Positions 10,141 to 20,200 of a stretch of DNA of 64,000 bases are shown piece by piece. Made by a program: the position numbers and the translations under genes. The notes beneath the pieces were generated by a model, which saw only the letters and a program-made list of their open reading frames with translations, made no database searches and was not told the DNA's origin. The DNA is from Mangifera indica (taxonomy: Eukaryota; Streptophyta; Magnoliopsida; Sapindales; Anacardiaceae), in the NCBI RefSeq assembly GCF_011075055.1, contig NC_058147.1, positions 14,260,001 to 14,324,000 of the forward strand, in the 5' to 3' direction. Position 1 is the first letter of the stretch. Every line of letters starts with the position of its first letter.

Positions 10141-13100
10141 ATGCTAGGGTTTATATAATGACCCAAACTAAGGTTCAAGGTAACCCATCTACTATGACTG
10201 GTCAGTTAATTTTTCATTTTTGCCTTTTATATACAATAATAAATTATGGTGCTACTCATAACTTTATTACTTGAGGGACTAGGAAAAGACATGGGTTAGA
10301 ACTTATCATAGTGTTTGACATTAGTATAAAGATGCTAGATAAAGGTAAAATTCAAAGTAACCATATGTTATTAGGTGGGACAATGTGCTTAAGAGGTTGA
10401 GAGATAGTGGTAGACTTAATAGTGTTCAACATGTCAGACTTTGATATAATATTAGGCATGGATTTCTTGAGTTACTATAAAGTTTAGATAGATTGTAAGA
10501 AGAAGAAAGCTTAATTCCAATTAGAAAATAGTGAAAAATTCTTATTTGGTAAAGGTCTAGTACTGAGCATGATGATTAGCAACTAAAAGCAAGAAAAATG
10601 TTAATGAAATGGTGTTCAAGGTACCTAGCTCATAAGGAAAGCAAGTTGGAGGAAACCACCCTGAGTTTGCAATCCATATCGATGTTGTGTGAGTTTCTTG
10701 ATTTTTTCCCAAATGATTTACCTAGATTAGCACCGAAGAGAGAGAGATTTCAATATAGAGTTAGCCTTGGAGACAATACCTATTTCTAAGGCCCTATATA
10801 GGATAATGCCAATTGAGCTTTGAGAGTTGAATATGTAGTTATAGGAATTATTAGATAGTGGATTTAAACAACTAAGTCATTCATTGTAAGGTGCATCGAT
10901 CCTCTTTATGAAAAAGAAGGATGGGTCAATGCATAAGTGTTTTGGCTATAAAAAGTTGAACAAGGCCACCATCAAGAACAAATATCCACTATCATGGATC
11001 GATGATTTGTTTGAGTGGTTAAAAAGTGTTTCAGTATTTTCAAAGATCAATTTAAGTTTAGGGTACCATCAAGTTAGGTAGTCGAGAAATATGTTCTGAA
11101 GACAACCTTTTGAACAAAATATGGACACTATGAATTTATGGTGATGCCCTTGGTTTGACGAATGCACCAGTGGTCTTTATAGATTTAATAAGTAAGGTGT
11201 TTTAAGATTGTCTTGATAAATTTATTATAGTATTTATTGATGACATATTGGTATACTCTGAGTCTCATGAGGAGCATGAAAGACATTTGAGATTTGTGCT
11301 AGAAAGACTCTGTGAGAAATAGTTGTATGCGAAGTTCTCAAATATGAATTTTGGCTAGATCGTGTTAATTTTTTGGGACATATAGTATTGATTGATGTTA
11401 TCTCGATAGATCCAAGTAAGGTTAAGGTAGTGTTAAAGTTGCTAAAGCCCAAGACCCCTAAAGAGGTAAAAAGTTTTCTTAGATTGATAAGTTATTATAG
11501 ACATTTTATGGAGGGCTTCACCAAATTAATTTGACTATTGACTAAGTTGACTAAGACCAACATTCCTTTTAGGTGATTCGATACTTGTGAGAGGAGTTTT
11601 CAAGAATTAAAGAATAGGGTGACCTTAACACCAATTTTGCCCCTACCCATAAAAAGAGAAAAGTATGATTTATACATAGATACCTCCTATTAGGGTTGGA
11701 GAATGGTACTAAGGTAGAAGGGAAAGGTGATAGCTTATGCCTTAAGACAACTAAAGAATTTTGAGGACCAGTATCCTACTTATGATTTAGAGCTAACTGT
11801 GGTGGTAGTTGCTTTGAAAATCTAATGACATTATTTATAAGGAGTTTGATGTACTATTTACACAAATTATAAGAGTTTGAAATACTTTTTCACCTAGAGA
11901 GAGTTAAACATGAGACAAAGGAGATGGTTAGAACTAGTTAAAGATTACAATTGTGACATTCGGTATCACTCTATAAAAGCTAATGTGGTGATAGATGCCT
12001 TGAGCAAAAAAGTGATGTTATCATAGATCATGGCTTGTCGAGAGTTATATGAAAAGATAGAAAAAGACCAGATTAAGCTATTTTTAAGAATGTTAGCTGA
12101 TTTAAAGATTTGATCAATATTATTAGATGAGATCCATAAGGCTTAATTGTCAAATGAGTGGTGTATCCAGATGTGGAAAAGGATTACTAATAGTATTGTG
12201 TCTAATTTTAATATCACTAAAAAGGTGTTGAGATTTATAGATTATGTGTATACCCTTAAGATGTCGGACTTGAGGCACAAGATCTTATCTAAGACTCATA
12301 ATTCTTTTTACACTTTTTGGGGATATGAAGATGTATCAGGACTTGAAGAAGACATTTTGGTGGATCTACATGAAAATAGATGTGGCAGACTTTGTAGTTA
12401 GATGGTTGGTATGTCAACAGGTTAAGGTTGAACATTAGAGCCATTTGGATTATTGTAGCCTTTGATCATTCCTAAATGGAAGTGGGAGCATATCTCTATG
12501 GACTTTATGGTTGGTCTACTAAGAGTTTGAAGTGGATATAATGCCCTTCAGGTCATAATAGACTGATTAACCAAGTTTGCGCTTTTTATCATTATTAAAA
12601 ATAGCACCAGTATGGACCAATTGGATTAGATATATGCATGAGAGATTGTGAGATTGCATGAGGTACCTAAGACCATTGTGTCTGATAAAGATGCAAGATT
12701 TGTCTCAACTTCTTGACAAAGTTTACAAAGATCAATGAGTAGTAGATTGGCATTTAGCATTGCTTATCACCCTCAAATTAACAGGCAGACTAAAAAAGTA
12801 AACCAAGTAATAAAGGATATATTGAAAGCTTATTGCTTGGACTAGAGAACGATTTGTGTTGAGGCGTTGCCACTAATGGAGTTCGCTTATAATAATAGTT
12901 ATCAAATAACTATTTGGATCGTTTTCTATAAAGCCTTTTATAAAAGAAAATATTGATCACTACTGTATTGAAAAGAGATTGGTCAAAAAGACGCGTGAGC
13001 ATCACCCTTAAAGTCAAAAGTAATTGAAAAGATGATTGAAGATGTGAGGTTGATTTAAGAAAGGAAGAAACTAGCCCAAGATCATTAGAAAAGCTATGAG

Positions 13101-13538
13101 AACCTTATGAGATCTAGAGTTCTTTATAGGAGACAAGGTCTTTACGAAGATTGCCCTCATTTGCCATATGATAAGATTTGGGTAGAAAGGTAAGTTGGCA
13201 CCAAGGTTTACAGGACCTTATGAGATCTTATAGTGTGTGGGCAAGGTCGCTTATAGACTTACATTGTCGATGAGTATGGATGGGATGCACAATGTATTTC
13301 ATATGTCATTGTTGCATAAGTATCTCCCTGATGTTACTCATATGTTAAGAGTTAAAAATGTAAAGCTTCGAGATAATTTGGCTTATAATGAGTGAAACAA
13401 CTTAGGAATAAATAGATTCCTCTGGTTAAGGTTCTTTGGACGAATCATCGAGTAGAGGAGACCACTTGGGAGGTGGAACATGATATAAGGTAGAAGTTCC
13501 CACAATTGTTCGAGTGAATTTCGTGGATGAAATTCATT
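10141..13538 (+). pseudogene. pol pseudogene of gypsy A (PR-RT-RH-IN-chromodomain)
   Basis: In order: a protease with the active-site block reading NYGATHNF at 10242 (family DSGATHSF, so the catalytic Asp is Asn) and the later DFDIILGMDFL. Reverse transcriptase runs about 10670-11560, with [29 protein letters not shown] and the catalytic box [10 protein letters not shown] at about 11229-11258, both Asp kept. RNase H runs about 11640-12030, with [14 protein letters not shown] and [13 protein letters not shown]. Integrase runs about 12140-13060, with a His/Cys knuckle remnant WLVCQQVK, then MEFAYNNSYQ. A C-terminal chromodomain-like tail (EETTWEVEHDI) lies at about 13450-13500. Frame changes and stops are frequent. 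Confidence 0.88.
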
Positions 13539-13553
13539 TAAAAGGGAAAGAAA
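13539..13553 (+). other. polypurine tract of gypsy A
   Basis: AAAAGGGAAAGAAA lies directly before the 3' LTR start. It follows GAATTTCGTGGATGAAATTC, a block that commonly precedes the tract in Tekay/Del elements, where it encodes the end of Pol. It would prime plus-strand DNA synthesis. Confidence 0.8.
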
Positions 13554-15884
13554 TATAACATTTGCATGTATGTTTGAGGTTATTTTGGTTTTTTTAAGTA
13601 TTTTCCTATGTGAGTTTGTGCTTGAGAAGCTATTATGTGAATTATGGCATGCACGACTATGTATGAGAGGTTGTACGCCTATGTATGATAAGGCAAGGAT
13701 GGTAAAATAGTCTTTTTTGCATATCGTATGTTTTGGCCAAATTTAGTCTAGATGCACACCCATGTAAGTAGGGTACACAGTCATATCTAGTTAGTGAATT
13801 TTGAATTTTGGGATAAGGATACATTTTACAGGAGTTGTGCAACGAGGTTGTAATGTTTCATAATTGGCATAGACGCCTGTGTGTCTAGTATACAATCCGT
13901 GTACATCTAATTAATTTGAAAATAAAAATGGTCACAAAACATTCAACACTTAATTTTTCTGAAATTCTTTTTAGCCAAATAGAAGAGAAAAGGGGATTAG
14001 AGAGTGTCAGAGTCACGTTTTGCTATGAGAGAGGCATTTGGAGCTGTTTCAAGCCACAAGAATACTATCGTTGTCATTGCACCAAGGTAAGTAACATGAT
14101 TTCATGCAATTTTCTATATTGAATTGCTTTTAATGCTTCCAAATTGAATGTGCACAAGATGTTTGATTGCTTAAGATAGTTATATGTATATATTGACAAT
14201 TGATGTAGTGATTGATTGAGTTTTTGTGTAGTTATTGTTCAATTTATAGTTTAGAATTATTTAATCTTGGTCAAGTTTTGATTCCCTTTATGTATAGGTA
14301 ATAGGTTGTTTAAATTAATGTTAATGGTTTGTTAGGGTTGATAGAAGGTTGGAATTTCACCTATATTTGTATATGATGGAATGTACTTTTGAAATGTAGT
14401 GTAGGATGGGATATGTGTTGTGCAATGTTGGTGATGTTTAAATTATCAATTCATGGGTATAATATGAAATAGGATTGTATGGTAAGGTGTTGGGTATAAA
14501 ATATGTTTTTCTTAGAAGTGTTTTAGTTGTATATGGAAGTCTAGAAAATGTAGGAAAACTAGGTTTGAAATTTTGAGATTTCACTGACACACACTCGTGT
14601 GCATTTAAGGAAATTCTACCCCATATAAGTGGAATGCATGAGGGTGTGAAATAAGGAATGGACACACATTCATGTGGTATGGGAGACATGGTCATATGCC
14701 CTGCACCAAAGATATACTCTCGTGTGTTTAGGATGCATGTCGTATAAATTGGAAAACACATGTCTGTGTGTAAAGGATACACATCTATGTACTTCTAGGG
14801 AAAGTTGGAAATGAAGACACTTAGAATTGATAACGAATATATGAAACTTTGCTATGAATAAATGGATTAGACAAATGACAAATTTACCCATATAAAGGAT
14901 GTTTATAGAAAAAAGGTAACTATAAGACCCTAATGAGAGTTATTAGTGATGGAAATCAATATAGGTCTATGTGAATGATGACACTTACCATAATCAGATT
15001 GTGTCCAAGTCAAAAATCTGGAGACGATGTAAAATAAGGTTACAAGCCACCAAACTATGTATAAAGTGGTAGTGGAAGCAATGGGGCTAATAAATCTATA
15101 TGATTTTGCACCAATGATGGGTGTCATAGCATTTAGGATGCGTGTGAAAAGATGGGAAAGGTCTGGGGTCCCACTATATGAGTAATATTGTCTTAACAGC
15201 CCAAGTCTGGCCAACATGTGTATGAATTGCATATAAGAAGGACATTCGGGATGTCATAGGCTTTCATATGATGTTTGCGACGTCACTGTATATCGTCAAG
15301 GTTAGTCATTTGGAATGACACCTTGTTATATGAGTAAAGACATTAAACACTAAGATAATCTAGATGGGCATTTGGGATGTTAGGAAAACATCTGTGGATT
15401 TCCATATGAAGGAAATAACATTACTTCATATATTAATTTTGCTACTTACTGATTGTAAATTCACTCACATGTTTGCTATGTGATTTTACAGGTAAAGTTC
15501 TAGAGTAGCGGAGTGGCGGCGGAGAGACTAGCAGTACGACTCGATATAGCGCATGACAACAAAGGCTTGAATGTCTTTATTCATAAATTGTTCCTTATAT
15601 TAATATGAATTCTTTTACATATATTAATGCACTTGGATTTGATAGATATTTGTTTTACATTGATTTCTATAGACGTATATTTTTATTTAGATGGTTTTAT
15701 GTATGTTATTTAGATAGAGTTTGAATCATTGTATTAAAGTTTATAATACATTTTTAGGATTGTGAGACTGTTTTCAATGTATTATAATTAATAATTGTGA
15801 TAGCATACTATAGAAGTCTTATAGGTCATGTCTCTCGGAGTGCATATTTCTGATAGAGGTAAGTGTCTAAAGAGAGATGTTATA
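13554..15884 (+). repeat. 3' LTR of gypsy A
   Basis: This is the complete LTR of the pair (2331 bp), from TATAACA to TGTTATA. Its last bases abut the GATAC target duplication at 15885. It includes imperfect palindromic words of the type CACACGGGCGTGT in decayed form (for example near 14586-14606, 14659-14690 and 14717-14775). It is uninterrupted and serves as the reference for the damaged 5' copy. Confidence 0.9.
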
Positions 15885-16063
15885 GATACTAAAGTATGCT
15901 ACCAAAGAAAATCTATTGAAGAAAAATACTACCAAAGCAGAGAATAAATGTATTATTAGAATAAATATTGAGTTTGCTTAAAAAAGTAAATTCATTAAAA
16001 GTTTACCTAAAAAGTTTTAGTGTAAATTTGTTCACCTATTTTAATTAATATCTCTTTTGACAT

Positions 16064-17139
16064 CCAATGGATAAAGAAAATACAACTATTTTATCACTGA
16101 AGGGTGACACATTCTATGTTTTTAGTTATAATTCAATATGTTTATGAATACATTTATGGATATACAATATTTTGCTATTACTTAGTTTTAGTTGATTTGT
16201 AGTAGTAAAAATGTTTTTTTACTAATTAATTGAAAAAATGTTTCATTAGTAAATTGTTGGACTTTGAGAATTAATATAATTATTAATTTTTATTTAATAT
16301 CGAAATAAAAACAAAAATGAAATCTTTTGTTCTAATTCACCACATGAACAAGGATAAAAAATTTTGTTCCTGATTCACAACATAATCAATGACAAAAGAT
16401 TGTTTATAATTCACTAAGTAATCAATTACTAAAATTTATATCCTAATTTTATTATATAATAAAAAACGAAAAATTATGTCTCTAATTCATTATACAAATA
16501 AGGATGAAATTTTTTTTCTCCAATTCTTTACACAAACAAGGATGAAAATTCTTTTAGAGATGAAATAAAATTATTTGGAACAAAATTTAATTTATTTATG
16601 GATAAAAAATTATCCCAAAATATGTATCTTTTTATAACAAAATAATATTTTATCCACAATGACTAGTCATTAAAGACGATTTCTCTTTTCATAAGCATAA
16701 TCCTTTGGTGACACAATTTTTGTGATGATTTGATTTATTTTATCAATTCAAAATTATTTAATCAAGATAAAAAATAATTATTATATAAATTAGTATTATT
16801 ATTAATTCATACAGTTTTATCGAAGTAATAATAACAAATAAAATTAAGGACCCCACTCTTAAGCTAAAGAACTCACAATATCTTTTTTATTTATAAATTT
16901 TTTCTTAAATTAAATTGTTAAACATATTTTTTATTTTATTTTTTTATACAAACTTTTGATTCTTCGATTTTATGTAAACATGCACTATAAAATTAAAACT
17001 TTTTTTTTTTAAAACTAAAGACGCACAGTTTATATATGGAAAATGCCAGCTGCATTCTAATACCAATATTGGCGAGTTTGCTGGTTTTGCAGTCTCAAAA
17101 CAAGTGCCTGTATCGGAGTTACTCTCACTTTCTCCAGTC
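16064..17139 (+). promoter_or_regulatory. upstream region of the permease gene
   Basis: AT-rich, with no gene. From 16055 the sequence is unduplicated flank of the foldback element. Near 16315-16560 a degenerate repeat of ATTCACTAC..AATCAATGAC..AAAAT type recurs about five times (for example 'aattcaccacatgaacaagga', 'gattcacaacataatcaatga'). From about 16740 to 17010 the sequence is duplicated near the right edge of the window. The last 130 bp before the TATA-like word contain the only GC-richer stretch (17040-17120), as expected of a proximal promoter. Confidence 0.5.
16740..17010 (+). repeat. permease-proximal copy of a duplicated promoter segment
   Basis: This aligns, with small gaps, to 62300-62373 plus 63036-63244. 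Shared words in order include ATTATTAATTCATA, TTTATC.AAGTAAT.ATAAC, CTTAAGCTAAAGAA, TTTATTTATAAATT and TTTTGATTCTTC.ATTTTATG. The nine bases TTATTAATT at 16799-16807 are the unfilled target of the MITE that occupies the other copy. Being directly upstream of the permease start, it may contain regulatory DNA shared with a second locus. Confidence 0.8.
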
Positions 17140-17146
17140 TATTTAA
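17140..17146 (+). promoter_or_regulatory. TATA-like box of the permease gene
   Basis: TATTTAA lies 113 bp before the start codon in locally GC-richer DNA. Transcription from about 30 bp downstream would give a leader of roughly 85-90 bases. A pyrimidine-rich patch (CTCTCTCCTTCTCTCTTTCT, about 17233-17255) follows just before the start codon, a feature often seen near plant transcription starts. Confidence 0.5.
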
Positions 17147-17258
17147 GCCGAGGGAGAGTCAACTTTTACATTAAAATCAAATTAAAACATCTCTTCTTCA
17201 GATTCTTCATCACAACAGTTTTTGCTTCTGAATCTCTCTCCTTCTCTCTTTCTTCAAA

Positions 17259-20200
17259 ATGGGAAGTGAAATGGAGGCAGCAGAGGATGGACACATTAGA
17301 ACTGGTAAGCTTCAAATATTCATCTTTCACATGCATAGATGTATACAAAAAATGGCAACTTAAGAGTTGATGGTCTTGATAGTGTCTTTTGTTGTACTGT
17401 TCGTAGATCTATCATTTATTTTTACTACCCCTTAGAAACCATCAAGGAACAAAGAAAACTAAATTTGCTTGGTTCTGAATTTAATGGGATATGTTTTCTG
17501 TTTGTTTTTAAGTGTCTTAAGTTCAAAATCATATAGATTTTCATGTGTATGAGCCTCATCGATTACTGCAATAATTTATCAGAGTAATGTCACATATCAA
17601 ATTAGCAGAAGAATATACAAGGACCTATGTTAAAGGGGCAATTTTAAAATAAATAATTTAAGATTGATAATAAAAATGACATTCGAGGGACAAAACAAAC
17701 CATAATCATAAGTCACCTTCTCCTGAGGTCAATCAAAATTTTTACAAAGATAGAGCTCAAGACAACCAATCTACACTACCTATACAACAACATCTTCTGC
17801 ATAAACCTAAGAAACAAAAAAAACCCCCGCATCACAGTTACACCAACAAAAGAGAACCATCCCTCGTTCTATACAAGATGCCACCCGAAGCAAACTTTTA
17901 TTTGTTTAATAAAAATTTCCAAATGGTTTTATTTTTATTTTTATTTTTGAATGGGTGGGTCAATTTATATAGTAAATTATATTAAAATTGAAACAAATGA
18001 AAAGAAATATAAGAAAAATTAAAAATTTTAGTGGGATCAATAGCGGCCGCTCTACACATGGATCCATCAATGAATATTAGGATTTTAAATATTAAAAATT
18101 GATATCAAATTTATATACATGTTCTTTCGCAAATTTACTGGATTAGAAAACATTCTGTATAAGATTAGTTGTTAAAAGTCAAGATTTTGATGTCCAAAAC
18201 TCTCATAGATTTATCCTTCTTTTATTTCATTTTAATTATTGTTTCCAAAAAGAAAAAAGAAAAGAAATCGCCATAAAAAAACTAGCATTGACGAGAGAAA
18301 AACAATTAGCGGACAAATATTTGATTGTTATAAATATTATTTTTATGACTTTAGAGACCAATTATTAACATGATCATTAAAACTAAATAAATTGATAACT
18401 TTAATAAAGAGAAATTAATTTTTAAAAAACTATTTTCATAGTTAAAAAGTTTCAAATGCCCACGGATACACACAAGTGACCCGTCTGTATTGTTAGGTCT
18501 ATTATATATGGAATTAATCAAATTTAATAAAGGAGAACTATCACTTTCCTCTTTACCATTGGGTTCTATTAGTAGAATTACTTAATTCTAGGATAGATAC
18601 ACTTAGAAGATAAAGATACCCTTTAATACTTTTAATTTTAATAATAGAAAAAAATCTTGTTATAACCTATCATTATAACTTAGTTAAAAATATTAATGAT
18701 AGAAACAAAAGTGCTTTTTCCCTTGTTAAAGTCTTTCCACATGAAACAAAAATGTCATGTGGGCGATAAGTCTTACACAATAGAGCAAACAAAGACATAA
18801 ATCTTTTCAAACGGATATCAGCGTGTTCTGTAATGGATAGAAAGAAGTGAATAGAGACTATCGGTTGAAGATGAAATGAAAAAATAGATGTAATAAGTAA
18901 GATAACCCTCGCATTTTTCTTAATTAATTTTTTGTTTAAATAATTTAAAGCAGCCATGGGTCTACCTGCAAAATACTAATATTTTATGGGTACAGGTTCA
19001 AATGGACCTGAGTCTTGAAACTTCAAACTTATAGATGTTTTTTAGACAAGTGCTCGCAGGTACACATGAACAACCCGCTTATTTTGTTAGGCCTACTATA
19101 TATGGAATTAATCAAATTTAACAAGGGAGAATTGCTGCTTTCCACCATTTTTTTTTTTTCTCTCTAATGGCGTTTCCCACAAGCTTTAAAAATGACACTT
19201 TCTTACTTCCATTATGTTGTGTTAGTAAAATTAGATAATTTCTAGGGTAGACATAGTGCTAAACTCGAATCGAATTGATTTGAACTCGAAAGCCAACTTG
19301 ACTCAAATTGGTTCAGTTTGAATTTGTTTACTTCGAATATGAATCGAGTTTGAGTTAAAAAGTTTGATTTGTTTTAAAACTGAGTTGAACTCGAACTAAA
19401 TAGAGTTCGATTTGGTTTAGCTCGTGCGTTAAATAGATGACTTGATTCAATCCGAACATGACTTGTGACTCGATTTGAATTATGTTAAATAATTATTAAA
19501 CAAATTTGGGATTTAATATGTAATTTTACTAGACAAAATTGTGTTTAGGGGTAAATGATATTTTCAAGTTGGCCAAATGATATGACTTGATGATATTTTA
19601 CTAGGTGCCTAGGGGATTAATTAATATATCACAAACGGGTGATGGAGGTAACAATTGACAAATCATTTTAGATAATAATTTCATAAAATAAATATAGAAA
19701 TTTAATTTGTTTTTTAAGTAATATTTTCATTAATTCAAATTGGAATTTAAGTTATTGTTTAGGTAATAATTTCATTAATTTAATGTCGAAATTCAATTAT
19801 TTATAATTAATAATTGTATAAAATCAATTTGGAAATTTAATTAATTTTTAGTTAATCATTTCATGAATTCAATTTGAAAATTCAGTTATTTTATTTAATA
19901 ATTTTATGGAATCAATTTAGAAATTTAATTAATTTTAGGCAATAATTTGCTGAAATCAAATTGGAAAGTTAATTAATTTTAGGTAATAATTTCATAAAAT
20001 CAATTTGAATATCCAATTATTTTATTTTTTTTTGGAAATAATTTCATGAAATCAAGTTAAATTTTCAATTATTTTTTTAGGTAATAATTTAATTAAATAA
20101 ATTTGAAAACTCAATTTTTTGGATACCCCCTCCTGCCAATAGAATATCATCTAAAACCTTTTTTTAATAAAGTATTACTTACCCCTACGATGTCAAATAT

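Larger units (their letters stand above)
5423..15884 (+). mobile_element. Ty3/gypsy chromovirus 'A', decayed, inserted in the foldback element
   Basis: Long terminal repeats start TATAACA and end TGTTATA, a decayed TGTAACA...TGTTACA pair. The 5-bp target duplication GATAC lies at 5418-5422 and 15885-15889. The order inside is gag, protease, reverse transcriptase, RNase H, integrase and C-terminal chromodomain-like tail, followed by a polypurine tract. This is the layout of chromoviruses (Tekay/Del type is the closest recalled match). Many stops and frameshifts interrupt the frame. The right end of the 5' LTR and the primer-binding site are missing. The element interrupts the right inverted arm of the foldback MULE, so it is younger than that element. 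Confidence 0.93.
4480..16054. mobile_element. MULE-like foldback element, interrupted by gypsy A
   Basis: The left arm (4480 to about 4870) and the right arm (about 5230-5422 plus 15890-16054) are inverted copies. Both outer ends read GAGATATTAATTAAAATAGG when oriented inward, and the match continues for about 390 bp through TTAATGAATTTACTTTTTTA and TTGATATGTC to GTGAATAAGTGC. TTTTGACAT flanks both outer ends (4471-4479 and 16055-16063), a 9-bp duplication typical of MULEs. Without the gypsy insertion the element is about 1.1 kb, mostly inverted repeat around an AT-rich loop. It carries no transposase frame. The left arm has a perfect 32-bp tandem duplication (4551-4582, 4583-4614) that the right arm lacks. 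Confidence 0.87.

Noticed and set aside
13657..15232. Several minus-strand open frames of 60-114 codons
   Set aside because: All lie antisense in the 3' LTR of gypsy A. The equivalent 5' LTR frames are not conserved.
17620..17900. LINE 3' end in permease intron 1
   Set aside because: The base composition differs from its surroundings, but no reverse transcriptase codons, poly-A tail with duplication or other LINE hallmark could be identified.
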